NCBI RefSeq assembly: GCF_900155935.1
Contig: NZ_FTLW01000004.1
Coordinates: forward strand, 62,001 to 126,000
DNA length: 64,000 nucleotides
Reading direction: 5' to 3'
DNA from: Solilutibacter tolerans
GTDB taxonomy: Bacteria; Pseudomonadota; Gammaproteobacteria; Xanthomonadales; Xanthomonadaceae
Positions 45,421-54,906 of the stretch are shown here, piece by piece. The notes beneath the pieces are model-generated. The model saw only the letters and a program-made list of their open reading frames with translations. It did no database searches and was not told the DNA's origin. The position numbers were made by a program, and so were the translations under genes. The stretch's first letter is position 1, and every line of letters begins with the position of its first letter.

Positions 45421-45981
45421 TCAGAACTTCATCGGGTCCATGATGGCGTCAAGGTTCAGATGGTCGCAGAACTCGAGGAAATCATCACGCAGGGCGGCGA
45501 TGTGCATATCGGCCGGCACACCGATGGTCAGTTGCGCGGTGAACATTTCGGCACCCGTCTGCATGGCCTTGTAGCGCGAGCTGTGCAGGTTTTCGACCGT
45601 GATGCCCTGTTTGTCGAAGAAATCCGCCAACTGGAAGAGAATGCCGGGCTTGTCGGCCGCGACGACTTCGACCATGTAGGGGATCAGGTTCGACTGCAGC
45701 GGCTTGGGGCCGGTACGGTACTGGACGATGCGCAGGGATTCGTCGCGGCCCAGGCGCTCGATCATCGACTCCAGCTTGGCCACGGCATCCCAAGAGCCAG
45801 CGGCGAGCGCCGCGACCGACACATCGCGGCCAACGGTGGTGAGGCGTGCATCGACCAGGTTGCAACCGCTGTCGGCAATGCGTCGGGTCACCGAAAGCAG
45901 GGGCGACGTCGGATGCGTGCTGTAGGCACTGATGAACAGATGGTTTTCGTTCTGTGAGGGTCGAGCGGTTTGGTCGTTCAA
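45421..45981 (-). CDS. gcvR: Glycine cleavage repressor GcvR-type, two ACT domains
   Basis: A 186-residue regulator with two ACT domains. ENHLFISAYSTHPTSPLLS and RRIADSGCNLVDARLTTVGR mark the first; VEVVAADKPGILFQLADFF and PADMHIAALRDDFLEFCDHL the second. GcvR binds glycine and restrains GcvA in E. coli. No gcv genes are nearby, so the target here is not shown. The start is uncertain: TTG 45981 has GGAA seven bases upstream and fits the family length, while ATG 46026 would add 15 residues. It is probably co-transcribed with bcp. Confidence 0.82.
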   Translation of the reverse strand: MNDQTARPSQNENHLFISAYSTHPTSPLLSVTRRIADSGCNLVDARLTTVGRDVSVAALAAGSWDAVAKLESMIERLGRDESLRIVQYRTGPKPLQSNLIPYMVEVVAADKPGILFQLADFFDKQGITVENLHSSRYKAMQTGAEMFTAQLTIGVPADMHIAALRDDFLEFCDHLNLDAIMDPMKF

Positions 45982-46138
45982 GGCGGTTCCGGGTGACAGG
46001 CGCAAGGCCTGAACGGTAGCCGGCATGTGGCCGGGAGCTATGTGCAGGATACTTGCCGGGTATTTCACGCCGCAAGTAACATCCAGTGTTATCCGATGCA
46101 CGGCTATTTTGCCTCTGCGTCATCTTATCGCCACTTTC

Positions 46139-47077
46139 ATGGGCATCACCTTGCCACACGCCTCTCTTGCACTTGCCGGCAGCATCACCGCGCTGGCCAC
46201 TCCGTTCGCGGCCGATGGATCGGTCGATTTCGATGCGTGGACGCGTTTGATCGACGGCCAGCTGGATGCTGGCACGCAGGCACTGGTCGTCGCCGGCTCC
46301 ACCGGTGAAGCCGCGGCCTTGACCGACGCCGAATACGACGAATTGCTTCACCGCGCGGTGGCTCAGGTTGCCGGGCGCGTGCCGGTGCTGGCCGGAACAG
46401 GTTTGTCGAACACGGCCAAGACAATCGAATTGACTCGCCGCGTTGCCGCCTTGGGCGCCAATGCCGCGCTGGTGGTCACGCCGCCATATGTGAGGCCGAC
46501 CCAAGCTGGCTTACTGGCGCATTACCGCGCAGTCGCCACGGAAGGTGGCCTGCCAGTGCTCCTCTACAACGTACCGGGCCGGACCGGCTGCGACATGCAG
46601 CCTGAAACCGTGGCCGAGCTGGTCGCACACGACAACATCATCGGGATCAAGGAAGCAGTGGCCGACCCTGCCCGGATGGCTGCGCTACTGGCCTTGAAAT
46701 CGCATGGCTTCGTCATCCTGTCTGGGGATGATCCGACCGCCTGCCGCGCGCTGCTGGCCGGTGCGGACGGCGTGATCTCGGTCGCCTCGAATGTATTGCC
46801 TGCGGCGATGCGGCGTCTGTGTGAACACGCGCGGTCAGGCGAAGTGGACGCCGCTGTCGTGGTCGACAATGCCCTGCAGCCCTTGTTCGACTTCATCGGC
46901 TGTGAGCCGAACCCGATCCCGGTGAAGGCCTTGCTGCGTCATGCGGGCATCGGGTATGGCCTGCGTTTGCCGCTGACGCCCCTCTCGTTGCTGAACGAAG
47001 GGCGCCTGGCACCGGCCGCAGCCGCTATCCTTGCACTTGAGAACGAATGCCGCCGACCGGCGGTGACCTCGTCATGA
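46139..47077 (+). CDS. dapA: 4-hydroxy-tetrahydrodipicolinate synthase
   Basis: Makes the first dedicated lysine/diaminopimelate intermediate from pyruvate and aspartate semialdehyde; 312 residues. It has the substrate-site GSTGEAAAL loop, the tyrosine in [13 protein letters not shown], and the Schiff-base lysine in [17 protein letters not shown] 46139 is chosen because the barrel starts at [12 protein letters not shown]. The longer frame from 46025 overlaps the divergent gcvR region. The downstream gene is a lipoprotein in the position of bamC. Confidence 0.95.
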   Translation: MGITLPHASLALAGSITALATPFAADGSVDFDAWTRLIDGQLDAGTQALVVAGSTGEAAALTDAEYDELLHRAVAQVAGRVPVLAGTGLSNTAKTIELTRRVAALGANAALVVTPPYVRPTQAGLLAHYRAVATEGGLPVLLYNVPGRTGCDMQPETVAELVAHDNIIGIKEAVADPARMAALLALKSHGFVILSGDDPTACRALLAGADGVISVASNVLPAAMRRLCEHARSGEVDAAVVVDNALQPLFDFIGCEPNPIPVKALLRHAGIGYGLRLPLTPLSLLNEGRLAPAAAAILALENECRRPAVTSS

Positions 47078-47094
47078 ACCCCCAGGAGATTTAC

Positions 47095-47610
47095 ATGCGC
47101 ATCGTTTCCCCCGGCCGCGTCGCCGCCATTACCAGCCTCGCCGTCGCCGTGGCCCTGACCTCCGGCTGCAGCTGGTTTCGCAAGGAAAACGATGCATACA
47201 AGCTCAGCGGCGAAGCGCGCCCACTGGAAGTGCCGCCGCCGCTGGATCAGCCCAGCACCGAGGGCGCGATGGCGCTGCCGAGCGGCAGCGTGATGGCCTC
47301 CAGCAGTGGTCGCGCCACCCAAGGTGCCGCGTCGGCCTCTGGCTTTACTATCGCCGGTGCCCAGCGTGACGAGGTGTTCACCCGCTTGGGCGATGCCCTT
47401 GCCGGCGTGCAGGGCTTGACCGTCGCCAGCAAAGCCCAGCTCCTGGGCAGCTATGACGTCAGCTACGGCGGCGACAACTTCCTGGTCCGGACCTCGCAGA
47501 CGTCGAGCGGCGTGTACATCTCGGCCGTTGATCCGCGCGGCATGCCCGACAACCGCGCCAATCCGGTGGCCGTTATCGCCCAGCTCAAGACGGCGCTCGG
47601 CGGCCAGTAA
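47095..47610 (+). CDS. Short BamC-like lipoprotein
   Basis: A 171-residue predicted lipoprotein: lipobox ALTSGC, with Cys24 as the lipid site. The next part, YKLSGEARPLEVPPPLDQP, resembles the unstructured N-terminus of BamC, which binds BamD. A single globular domain follows (DEVFTRLGDALAGVQGLTV, FLVRTSQTSSGVYISAVDP). E. coli BamC has two such domains and follows dapA, as here. AGGAG lies seven bases before ATG 47095. Size and single domain make it a reduced form. A terminator follows. Confidence 0.75.
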   Translation: MRIVSPGRVAAITSLAVAVALTSGCSWFRKENDAYKLSGEARPLEVPPPLDQPSTEGAMALPSGSVMASSSGRATQGAASASGFTIAGAQRDEVFTRLGDALAGVQGLTVASKAQLLGSYDVSYGGDNFLVRTSQTSSGVYISAVDPRGMPDNRANPVAVIAQLKTALGGQ

Positions 47611-47630
47611 TCTGTCCTTGCGGATAGCGA

Positions 47631-47657
47631 AAAGGGCGCCTTGGGCGCCCTTTCTCG
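47631..47657 (+). terminator. Rho-independent terminator after the BamC-like gene
   Basis: AAAGGGCGCC (47631-47640), loop TTG, GGCGCCCTTT (47644-47653), then CTCGTT. It may be bidirectional, since fdxA converges. Confidence 0.85.
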
Positions 47658-47661
47658 TTGG

Positions 47662-47673
47662 GGATGTTGCATC
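47662..47673 (+). repeat. Copy of the dispersed GGATGTYGCATC motif
   Basis: GGATGTTGCATC in the gap between the BamC-like gene terminator and fdxA. See the copy at 8181-8192. Confidence 0.4.
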
Positions 47674-47693
47674 GTCTGGCTTGGCGCCTGGGC

Positions 47694-48017
47694 CTATCGT
47701 TCCAGGAAAGGCAACTTGTCCGGTTTGCCATCCCATTCCTTGGCTTCGGGTAGCGGTTCTTTGCGCGTGGTGATCACCGGCCATTCGGCGGTGAGCTCGG
47801 CATTGAGCGCGATGAAATGCTCCTGACCGGCCGGTACGTCATCTTCGGGATAGATCGCGTTGGCCGGGCATTCGGGCTCGCACAGGGTGCAGTCGATGCA
47901 CTCCAGCGGATCGATGACGAGGAAGTTGGGGCCTTCGTGGAAGCAATCCACCGGGCAAACCTCGACGCAATCGGTGTACTTGCACTTGATGCAGTTGTCG
48001 GTGACGACGAAGGGCAT
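47694..48017 (-). CDS. fdxA: Seven-iron ferredoxin FdxA
   Basis: A 107-residue ferredoxin with two clusters. Cysteines 9, 12, 17, 21 and 25 serve the N-terminal site ([19 protein letters not shown]), and 40, 43, 46 and 50 the second ([13 protein letters not shown]). The pattern is that of [3Fe-4S][4Fe-4S] proteins. The C-terminal tail ends in [13 protein letters not shown] 48017 is chosen because the frame upstream only reads through tRNA-Glu. The redox partner is unknown. Confidence 0.95.
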   Translation of the reverse strand: MPFVVTDNCIKCKYTDCVEVCPVDCFHEGPNFLVIDPLECIDCTLCEPECPANAIYPEDDVPAGQEHFIALNAELTAEWPVITTRKEPLPEAKEWDGKPDKLPFLER

Positions 48018-48078
48018 GGCAAATTCGCGATGGGCGAGGGGCGCTCGGCAATCACGCCGACCAACCCACGTCTCAAGG

Positions 48079-48154
48079 TGGTACTCCCTACGGGACTCGA
48101 ACCCGTGTTTTCGCCGTGAGAGGGCGACGTCCTGGACCGCTAGACGAAGGGAGC
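48079..48154 (-). tRNA. tRNA-Glu (anticodon CTC)
   Basis: Cloverleaf on the minus strand. The acceptor arm GCTCCCT pairs with AGGGAGT (one G-T pair). The anticodon loop CTCTCAC gives CTC, reading GAG. The T-arm has TTCGAGT, and an encoded CCA is present. A TATACT box lies about 29 bases upstream (minus strand, 48184-48189). Confidence 0.93.
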
Positions 48155-48182
48155 AAATTGGTCGCGTGAATGCGAGGCAGGA

Positions 48183-48189
48183 TAGTATA
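48183..48189. promoter_or_regulatory. Overlapping divergent -10-like boxes of pcnB and tRNA-Glu
   Basis: On the plus strand TAGTAT (48183-48188) faces pcnB. On the minus strand TATACT (48189-48184) faces tRNA-Glu. Both share nearly the same bases. A weak plus-strand -35 TTGGTC (48158-48163) sits 19 bases before the first. Confidence 0.4.
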
Positions 48190-48225
48190 GGCGGCTTCGC
48201 GTTAATTGGCACGCCCGCGGGACGA

Positions 48226-49581
48226 ATGTCCGACACACAATCTACCAATGCCGTTGCACCGATCCTGCAGGTCATCCCGCGTGATGCCCATCCAGTATCC
48301 CGTCGCGACATCAGCCAGAACGCGCTACGCGTGCTGTATCGCCTGCGTGAGGCCGGCTTCCAGTCATATCTGGTGGGTGGCGCCGTGCGCGACCTGTTGA
48401 TCGGCGTCATCCCCAAGGATTTCGATGTCGCTACCGACGCGACGCCTGAGCAGGTCAAATCGCTGTTTCGTAATTGCCGTCTGATCGGCCGCCGTTTTCG
48501 CCTGGCGCATGTCGTCTTTGGCCGCGAGATCATCGAGGTTGCCACCTTTCGTGCGGCGTCCAGCAATGACGATGATGGCAACGGCGACCGCAAGGTGCAT
48601 GACGACGGCCGCGTCCTGCGCGACAACATCTACGGCACGATCGAAGAAGACGCGGTGCGCCGCGACTTCACCGCCAATGCGCTGTATTACGCGATCGAGG
48701 ATTTCTCCATCCGCGATTACGTAGGTGGCTACGAGGATGTGCTGGCGCGCCGCATGCGCCTGATAGGCGACCCGGAAACCCGTTACCGCGAAGACCCGGT
48801 ACGGATGCTGCGTGCCGTGCGTTTGGCGGCCAAGCTTGATTTCGAGATCGAGTCCGCCACGGCATCGCCTTTGCCTAAATTGGCAGGCTTGCTGTCCGAA
48901 GCCGCCCCCGCGCGCCTGTTCGAGGAGTGCCTGAAGTTGTTCCTGTCGGGCCATGCCGTCGCCAGTTTCGAAGGCCTGGAACGTCACGGCTTGCTGGCGG
49001 TGCTGCTGCCTGAGAGTGCCGAGGCGTTGAAAGCCAACCGCAGTGGCGCACTCCGTCGCATGGTGATCGCAGGATTGGCCAATACCGATGCCCGTGTCGC
49101 GCGTGATGAGCCGGTTTCGCCGGCCTTCCTGTTCGCGCTGCTGCTGTGGCCGGCGTATTGCCGCGCCTTGATGGCCTTGCAGGGACAGGGCGTGCACGTG
49201 ACCGAGGCGCAGCGCCGCGCCGCCGACCGCGTAACTCTGCATCAGACCCACATCATCGCCTTGCCGCGGCGCTTTTCGGTGCCGATGCAGGAAATCTGGT
49301 TGTTGCAGCCGCGCTTCTCGCAGCGCAAGCGGGTCGGGCGTTTCATGGCGCATCCGCGTTTCCGCGCGGCTTTCGACTTTCTGCAGTTGCGCCAACATGC
49401 CTCGGACGAGCATGCCGCCGACATCGTGTATTGGCGCGATGAGCAACTGGTACACGTCGCCGTGAATGGTGGCGATGGGGATGCTGAGTTTGATTCGACA
49501 TCCCCCGATGACATCGCCGCCGAAGAAGCCGCGCCACGCAAGCGGCGACGTCGTCGACGTTCCCCTGCCAAGACGGAATGA
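48226..49581 (+). CDS. pcnB: Poly(A) polymerase I
   Basis: Adds 3' poly(A) tails that promote mRNA decay; 451 residues. The class II nucleotidyltransferase core has [12 protein letters not shown] and [14 protein letters not shown], with the metal-binding aspartates, and [11 protein letters not shown]. The C-terminal arginine-rich tail ([12 protein letters not shown]) is typical of PcnB rather than of CCA-adding enzymes. ATG 48226 starts the conserved part; the long frame upstream from 47860 reads through the tRNA gene. Its stop overlaps folK. Confidence 0.92.
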   Translation: MSDTQSTNAVAPILQVIPRDAHPVSRRDISQNALRVLYRLREAGFQSYLVGGAVRDLLIGVIPKDFDVATDATPEQVKSLFRNCRLIGRRFRLAHVVFGREIIEVATFRAASSNDDDGNGDRKVHDDGRVLRDNIYGTIEEDAVRRDFTANALYYAIEDFSIRDYVGGYEDVLARRMRLIGDPETRYREDPVRMLRAVRLAAKLDFEIESATASPLPKLAGLLSEAAPARLFEECLKLFLSGHAVASFEGLERHGLLAVLLPESAEALKANRSGALRRMVIAGLANTDARVARDEPVSPAFLFALLLWPAYCRALMALQGQGVHVTEAQRRAADRVTLHQTHIIALPRRFSVPMQEIWLLQPRFSQRKRVGRFMAHPRFRAAFDFLQLRQHASDEHAADIVYWRDEQLVHVAVNGGDGDAEFDSTSPDDIAAEEAAPRKRRRRRRSPAKTE

Positions 49582-50084
49582 CGGCGATGCGACATCCACC
49601 CGTGATCGCTTTCATCGGGCTGGGTGGCAACGTGGGCGATGCAACATCCACATTGCGCAGCGCGCTTGACCAATTGGATCAGCTGCCGGACACGCGCTTG
49701 CTTGCAGCATCAAGCCTGTATCGCACCGCGCCGGTTGGCGGCATCGATCAGGCGGACTTCATCAACGCCGTGGCCGAGATTGAAACCATCTTGCCAGCTC
49801 AAGAGCTGCTGCAAGCGTTGTTCGGTGTCGAGCGCGCCCATGGCCGTGATCGCGCAGTAGAGCAGCGTTGGGGGCCGCGTACGCTGGACCTGGATTTGTT
49901 GCTGTATGGCGAAGAGGTGATCGATGTCGATGGTCTCAGCGTGCCGCATCCGCGCATCGCTGAACGTGCGTTCGTGCTGGTGCCGCTGGTAGAGATAGCG
50001 CCCGAGGCGATCATCCCCGGGCATGGCACAGCGCGCGAGGTGCTGGGCGCGCTCGAAAGTTTCACCTGCGAAGCGTTAGGCTAG
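49578..50084 (+). CDS. folK: Hydroxymethyldihydropterin pyrophosphokinase
   Basis: A folate-pathway enzyme of 168 residues that transfers pyrophosphate to 6-hydroxymethyl-7,8-dihydropterin. It has the FIGLGGNVGD start, RWGPRTLDLDLLLYG with the catalytic aspartates, and PHPRIAERAFVLVPLVEIAP. The ATG overlaps the pcnB stop (ATGA). It is followed 26 bp later by panB, a common proteobacterial order. Two copies of the GATGYRACATCC motif lie inside its first 25 codons. Confidence 0.94.
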   Translation: MTAMRHPPVIAFIGLGGNVGDATSTLRSALDQLDQLPDTRLLAASSLYRTAPVGGIDQADFINAVAEIETILPAQELLQALFGVERAHGRDRAVEQRWGPRTLDLDLLLYGEEVIDVDGLSVPHPRIAERAFVLVPLVEIAPEAIIPGHGTAREVLGALESFTCEALG

Positions 50085-50110
50085 ACCTCTTGCCAAACCT
50101 GTAGTCCGTG

Positions 50111-50926
50111 ATGACCGACGTCCCTGCCAAACCTGTCACCGTCCCCGATCTCGCAGTGCTGCGTGAAGCCGGCCACAAGTTGGTGATGCTGACCTGCTAC
50201 GACGCCGGCTTTGCCCGCACGCTGGACGCGAACGGCGTCGACTTGATCCTGGTCGGCGATTCGCTCGGCATGGTGGTGCAGGGCGCGGATTCCACGCTCG
50301 CGGTCACCATCGACGACATCGCGTATCACACGGCGTGTGTCGCGGCAGCCACGCAGCGTGTATTGGTGGTCGCCGATCTTCCGTTCCAGGCTGATGCCAC
50401 GCCCGAGCGCGCGTTGGATGCCTCGACGGCCTTCCTGCAAGCCGGTGCCGGCATGGTCAAGCTGGAAGGCGCGGGCCACAAGCTCGACACGATTCGTTAC
50501 CTGGTCGAGCGCGAAATCCCGGTGTGCGCGCACTTGGGTCTGACGCCGCAATCGGTGCTGCGTTTCGGTGGCTTCAAGGTGCAGGGGCGGGGCGATGCGG
50601 CGGCGGAAAAGCTGCGCGCCGATGCGCTCGCCGTGGCCGAGGCGGGCGCCGCCTTGCTGGTGCTGGAGGCGGTGCCGTCCGCGCTCGCGGCCGAGATTAC
50701 CGCCGTATCGCCCATCCCGACGATCGGCATTGGTGCCGGTCCCGATTGCGACGGCCAGGTCTTGGTGTTGCACGATATGTTGGGCTTGGACAGCGGTCAT
50801 CGCCGTCCGCGCTTCGTGCGTGACTTCCTGGCCGATGGCGGGTCCATCGCGGGGGCGGTGCGTGCCTACGCCGACGCTGTACAAAATGGCAGTTTCCCCA
50901 CCGCCGATCACAGCTACGCTGCCTGA
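50111..50926 (+). CDS. panB: Ketopantoate hydroxymethyltransferase
   Basis: First committed step of pantothenate synthesis, 271 residues. It converts 2-oxoisovalerate to ketopantoate with methylene-tetrahydrofolate. The TIM-barrel motifs are [31 protein letters not shown], with the metal-binding aspartate, MVKLEGAG and [20 protein letters not shown] 50108 precedes ATG 50111 directly; ATG is taken. No clear ribosome-binding site is seen. panC starts 15 bp after its stop. Confidence 0.95.
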   Translation: MTDVPAKPVTVPDLAVLREAGHKLVMLTCYDAGFARTLDANGVDLILVGDSLGMVVQGADSTLAVTIDDIAYHTACVAAATQRVLVVADLPFQADATPERALDASTAFLQAGAGMVKLEGAGHKLDTIRYLVEREIPVCAHLGLTPQSVLRFGGFKVQGRGDAAAEKLRADALAVAEAGAALLVLEAVPSALAAEITAVSPIPTIGIGAGPDCDGQVLVLHDMLGLDSGHRRPRFVRDFLADGGSIAGAVRAYADAVQNGSFPTADHSYAA

Positions 50927-50941
50927 CGAGGTCGCTTCGAC

Positions 50942-51790
50942 ATGATTACCGTCACGATGCTCGATGCGTTGCGTGCCCAAGTACGTGGCTGGCGCCAATC
51001 GGGCCAACGCATCGCCTTCGTACCCACCATGGGCAATCTGCATGCGGGGCATTACTCGTTGATCGCGCTGGCGCGGCAACGTGCGGACCGCGTGGTGGCG
51101 AGCGTGTTCGTCAACCCGACCCAGTTTGGTCCGAACGAAGATTTCGACCGCTATCCGCGCACGCCTGAAGCGGATGCCGCGGGCTTGGACGCCGCCGGTT
51201 GTGACGTCTTGTGGTTGCCGTCGGTCGAGACGATGTATCCGCTCGGTGTGTCGGCAGCAGTCAAAGTCAGTGTTCCTGGGGTGACTGAAACCCTGGATGG
51301 TGCGCATCGACCTGGGCACTTTGACGGCGTGGCCACTGTGGTCGCGCGCCTCTTCAATCAGGTCTTGCCCGATGTGGCGATCCTGGGGCGCAAGGATTAC
51401 CAGCAGCTCGCGGTGATTCGCCACATGGTGCGGGATCTCGCATTTCCCATCGAGATCCTTGGTGCCGACACCAAACGCGAGGCGGATGGCCTGGCGATGA
51501 GCTCGCGCAACCAGTATTTGTCGGAGGACGAGCGCGCCAGGGCACCGCTCATTCACCAAACTTTGTTGGCGATGCGCGATGCACTGCGGGCGGGTCGCTC
51601 GCATGCTGATGTGGAGCGCGAGGCATCGAATGCCTTGGTCGATGCCGGATTCGTTCCGGATTACGCGGTGATCCGCACGCCGGAGTTCGCCGAGCCCGAG
51701 GATGGTGAAACCGGGCCGCGAGTGGCCCTGATTGCGGCAAGATTGGGCCGCACACGCTTGATCGACAATCTGGAATTCGTGCTGGATTGA
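50942..51790 (+). CDS. panC: Pantothenate synthetase
   Basis: Joins pantoate and beta-alanine with ATP; 282 residues. The HIGH-like motif is in PTMGNLHAGHYSLI, and VVASVFVNPTQFGPNEDF follows. The ATP site continues with GRKDYQQLAVIRHMV and MSSRNQYLSEDER, equivalent to the KMSKS region. It is co-directional with panB and panD. The 114 bp to panD hold a separate promoter. Confidence 0.95.
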   Translation: MITVTMLDALRAQVRGWRQSGQRIAFVPTMGNLHAGHYSLIALARQRADRVVASVFVNPTQFGPNEDFDRYPRTPEADAAGLDAAGCDVLWLPSVETMYPLGVSAAVKVSVPGVTETLDGAHRPGHFDGVATVVARLFNQVLPDVAILGRKDYQQLAVIRHMVRDLAFPIEILGADTKREADGLAMSSRNQYLSEDERARAPLIHQTLLAMRDALRAGRSHADVEREASNALVDAGFVPDYAVIRTPEFAEPEDGETGPRVALIAARLGRTRLIDNLEFVLD

Positions 51791-51845
51791 GGTGTTTGGA
51801 TGACTCGGCGTTCGGCATCACAAGCTGAACGACCGAGGCGCCATG

Positions 51846-51874
51846 TTGCAGCGCGCAAATCCCATGCCTACACT
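51846..51874 (+). promoter_or_regulatory. Sigma-70-type promoter of panD
   Basis: TTGCAG (51846-51851), a 17-base spacer, and TACACT (51869-51874). The expected start is near 51881, giving a leader of about 24 bases with GGAG (51895-51898) six bases before the panD ATG. Confidence 0.65.
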
Positions 51875-51904
51875 GCGTGCAGATCCAACGGCCTGGAGCC
51901 GACC

Positions 51905-52285
51905 ATGTTGCTGACCCTCTTGAAAGCCAAGATTCACCGTGCTTCGGTGACGCATGCCGAGCTGCACTACGAGGGCAGCTGCGCCATCGACAGCCGCCTG
52001 CTGGAGATTTCCGGCATCCGCGAGAACGAGCGCGTCGAGATCTACAACATCAACAATGGCGAGCGTTTCGCGACCTACGCCATCCGCGCCGAGGCCGGCA
52101 GCGGCATAATCTCGGTCAATGGCGCGGCCGCGCACAAGGCGCAGCCGGGCGACTTGGTCATCATCTGTGCCTACGGTCAGTGTGATGAAGCCGAGGCCGC
52201 CGCCTACAAGCCGAAGTTGGTCTATGTCGACCGCGAGAACCGGCTGACGCACACCAACGAGTCGATCCCCGCACAGGCGGCCTGA
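51905..52285 (+). CDS. panD: Aspartate 1-decarboxylase proenzyme
   Basis: A pyruvoyl enzyme that makes beta-alanine for PanC; 126 residues. The self-cleavage site is Gly24-Ser25 in YEGSCAID. The conserved continuation [11 protein letters not shown] and the Gly-rich [19 protein letters not shown] match the family. ATG 51905 is fixed by the GGAG six bases upstream and by family length; the frame upstream is non-conserved. pgi begins on the next base after its stop. Confidence 0.95.
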   Translation: MLLTLLKAKIHRASVTHAELHYEGSCAIDSRLLEISGIRENERVEIYNINNGERFATYAIRAEAGSGIISVNGAAAHKAQPGDLVIICAYGQCDEAEAAAYKPKLVYVDRENRLTHTNESIPAQAA

Positions 52286-53791
52286 ATGAGCACGCTGGCG
52301 CGCCTGCGCGATGAAGCGGCGAGACTGGATGGTGTTTCCCTTCAAGACGTGATGGCGGCGGATCTGGGCCGTGGCGCCGATTTCGCCTTGCGCGTCGGCC
52401 CGCTGTACGCCAACTTCGCCCGCCAGCGTTACGACCGTGCGGCGCTGGACGCCTTGTTCGCGCTGGCGCGGGATGCCGATTTGCCGGGGGCGATGCGTCG
52501 CTTGGTCGATGGCGACATCGTCAACACCACCGAGCAACGCGCAGCCTTGCATACGTCCCTGCGCGGTGATGTCTCGAACGCAGCGCCCGCACGCGACGCG
52601 CACGCACAGGCGCAGGCGGCGTTGGCGCAGATGGAATCCTGGGTAAGCCGTCTCCGCGCCGATCCCGACATCACCGACGTGATCAGCGTGGGCATTGGCG
52701 GGTCGGATCTGGGCCCGAGGCTGGTGGTCGATGCGCTGGCCGTTCCTGGCGCGCCGCTGCGCGTGCACTTCGTTTCCAATGTCGATGCGGCGGCGATCAA
52801 CCGCACGCTGGCGGGCCTCGACCCCCGTCACAGCGCCGGCATCATGATCTCCAAGACCTTCGGCACCCAGGAGACGCTCCTCAATGGCGGCATCCTGCGG
52901 GACTGGCTGGGGGATGACAGCCGGTTGTATGCGGTCAGCGCCAACGTCCAGCGCGCGGGTGCGTTCGGCATTGTCCCCGAGCATATCCTGCCGATGTGGA
53001 CTTGGGTTGGTGGGCGGTATTCGTTGTGGTCGGCGGTGGGCCTGCCGATCGCCTTGGCCATCGGCATGCCGGCTTTTCGCGAATTGCTCGCAGGCGCGGC
53101 ATCGTTTGATCGGCATGCCGTGCAAGCGCCGATCGCGCAGAACCTCGCCATCCGACACGCATTGACCGCGCTGTGGAATGCCACCGCCCTTGGCGCAGCG
53201 ACCCAGGCGGTACTGCCCTACGACGAGCGTCTGCGCTTGCTGTCGGCTTACCTGCAGCAATTGGTGATGGAGAGCCTGGGCAAGCGCGTCCAGTCGGATG
53301 GCCAGGATGTCGCCGGCGACACCGTGCCGGTGTGGTGGGGCGGCATCGGCAGCGATGTGCAGCACAGCTTTTTCCAGGCCCTGCACCAAGGCACGCAGAT
53401 CGTGCCGGCCGATTTCATCGGCGTCGTGCGGCCCGACCATCACCAGGCGGCCAGTCATGCTGCGCTCCTCTCCAATCTATTGGCGCAAAGCGAAGCGCTC
53501 GCCAACGGGCAGGACCACGCCGATCCGCATCGACGCTATCCCGGCGGACGTCCCAGCACCTTGATGTTGCTGGATGCGCTCACGCCGGCATCGCTCGGTC
53601 ATGTGTTGGCCCTCTACGAGCACAGCACGTATCTGCAATCCGTGTTGTGGGGCATCAACGCCTTCGATCAATTCGGCGTGGAGTTGGGCAAGCAGCTCGC
53701 GAATGGACTGTTGCCGGTCTTGCGCGGCGAAGAAGCCGCCAGCGACCCGATCACGCACGCATTGGTCACCGAAATCGCCGCCCGGCGCTGA
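52286..53791 (+). CDS. pgi: Glucose-6-phosphate isomerase
   Basis: A glycolytic enzyme of 501 residues. It shows the substrate loop [18 protein letters not shown], the signature [20 protein letters not shown], and the catalytic glutamate in VMESLGKRV. The histidine is in [17 protein letters not shown] and the lysine in [14 protein letters not shown]. It is shorter than E. coli Pgi, as in other Xanthomonadaceae. It directly abuts panD, so panD and pgi probably share a transcript. It converges on queG. Confidence 0.95.
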   Translation: MSTLARLRDEAARLDGVSLQDVMAADLGRGADFALRVGPLYANFARQRYDRAALDALFALARDADLPGAMRRLVDGDIVNTTEQRAALHTSLRGDVSNAAPARDAHAQAQAALAQMESWVSRLRADPDITDVISVGIGGSDLGPRLVVDALAVPGAPLRVHFVSNVDAAAINRTLAGLDPRHSAGIMISKTFGTQETLLNGGILRDWLGDDSRLYAVSANVQRAGAFGIVPEHILPMWTWVGGRYSLWSAVGLPIALAIGMPAFRELLAGAASFDRHAVQAPIAQNLAIRHALTALWNATALGAATQAVLPYDERLRLLSAYLQQLVMESLGKRVQSDGQDVAGDTVPVWWGGIGSDVQHSFFQALHQGTQIVPADFIGVVRPDHHQAASHAALLSNLLAQSEALANGQDHADPHRRYPGGRPSTLMLLDALTPASLGHVLALYEHSTYLQSVLWGINAFDQFGVELGKQLANGLLPVLRGEEAASDPITHALVTEIAARR

Positions 53792-53819
53792 GGCGTGGGG
53801 CGTGTGGATGCGGCATCGT

Positions 53820-54884
53820 TCACTCGCCTGCGTCGTGGCGCATCAAGCCCCATTGCACATGCTCGCGCACGATCGCTGATGGATGATCCTGGCGTGACTG
53901 CAGCGCCGCGATGACGTCGGGCGTCGTCGGTGCATTGCCCAAGGCGATGGCGATGTTGCGTAGCCAGCGTTCATGGCCGCTGCGCCGGATCGCCGAGCCT
54001 TCCGTGCGGCGCAGGAACTCCGCTTCATCCCAGGCGAAGAGATCGGCCAGCGTTGCGCGATCGAGGTCATTGCGCGTGCGGAAGTCCGGTTCGTCGAAGC
54101 GCTCCGCGAACTTGTTCCACGGACAGACGAGCTGGCAGTCGTCGCAACCGAAGATGCGGTTGCCCATCGGTACGCGAAATTTTTCGGGGATCGATCCTTC
54201 GTGTTCGATGGTGAGGTAGCTGATGCAGCGGCGCGCATCCAGCCGGTAGGGCGCGACGATCGCCTGCGTCGGACAGATATCGATGCAGCGCCTGCAGCTG
54301 CCGCAGTGATTGGTGGCGGGTGACGAGGCGGGAAGGGCGAAATCGACATACAACTCACCCAGGAAAAACCAGGACCCACCATCCTTGTCGATCAGGCATG
54401 TGTGTTTGCCGATCCATCCCAGTCCCGCATTGCGTGCCAACGCGCGTTCCAGCACCGGCGCGGAATCGACGAACACGCGATGCCCGAATGGCCCGATGAT
54501 CGCTTCGATGCGTTCGGCCAGTTTCTGCAGGCGGCTACGCATCAGCTTGTGGTAGTCGCGGCCCAATGCGTAGCGAGCCACATAAGCGCGTTCGCCATCC
54601 TCAATCGTGGCCCAGGCCTCGTCGTGGTCGCGTCCGTAGTCGAGGCCCACGGAAATCACCGAGACAGTGCCGGGAATCAATTCTTCCGGCCGCATGCGCT
54701 TGTCGCCATGGGCCGCCATCCATTGCATCGTGCCGTGCAGGCCCTCCTTGAGCCAGCGGCGCAAATGCTCGGCATCCTCGTTCAATTCGATCCCGCTTAC
54801 GCCGAAGCGAGTGAAGCCAAGCGACGCGGCTTCCTCGCGGATGCGGGCAATCAACTGATCGATGTCGGCGTTCGGAGCGTGCAT
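53820..54884 (-). CDS. queG: Epoxyqueuosine reductase
   Basis: Last step of queuosine modification of tRNA, 354 residues, with cobalamin and two [4Fe-4S] clusters. The first cluster set is HCGSCRRCIDICPTQAI; the second has CISYL and CDDCQLVCPWN. The C-terminal HEAT-like helices are short (AIALGNAPTTPDVIAALQSR). ATG 54884 is supported by a TATACT box exactly six bases upstream. The longer frame from 54908 would cross into the divergent nnr gene. Confidence 0.94.
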   Translation of the reverse strand: MHAPNADIDQLIARIREEAASLGFTRFGVSGIELNEDAEHLRRWLKEGLHGTMQWMAAHGDKRMRPEELIPGTVSVISVGLDYGRDHDEAWATIEDGERAYVARYALGRDYHKLMRSRLQKLAERIEAIIGPFGHRVFVDSAPVLERALARNAGLGWIGKHTCLIDKDGGSWFFLGELYVDFALPASSPATNHCGSCRRCIDICPTQAIVAPYRLDARRCISYLTIEHEGSIPEKFRVPMGNRIFGCDDCQLVCPWNKFAERFDEPDFRTRNDLDRATLADLFAWDEAEFLRRTEGSAIRRSGHERWLRNIAIALGNAPTTPDVIAALQSRQDHPSAIVREHVQWGLMRHDAGE

Positions 54885-54890
54885 GAGGGA

Positions 54891-54900
54891 AGTATAGAAT
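54891..54900. promoter_or_regulatory. Overlapping divergent -10 boxes of queG and nnr
   Basis: On the plus strand TAGAAT (54895-54900) is followed by six bases and the nnr ATG (54907). On the minus strand TATACT (54896-54891) is followed by six bases and the queG ATG (54884). The two boxes overlap, and both genes would be leaderless. Confidence 0.6.
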
Positions 54901-54906
54901 CGCCGC

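Noticed and set aside
47860-48225. Upstream extension of the pcnB frame
   Set aside because: It would read through fdxA and tRNA-Glu; the conserved protein starts after 48226.
50081-51604. 507-codon open frame on the minus strand
   Set aside because: It is antisense to panB and panC and shows only His/Arg/Gln-rich shadow composition.
51818-53458. 546-codon open frame on the minus strand
   Set aside because: It is antisense to panD and pgi, which are complete and conserved.
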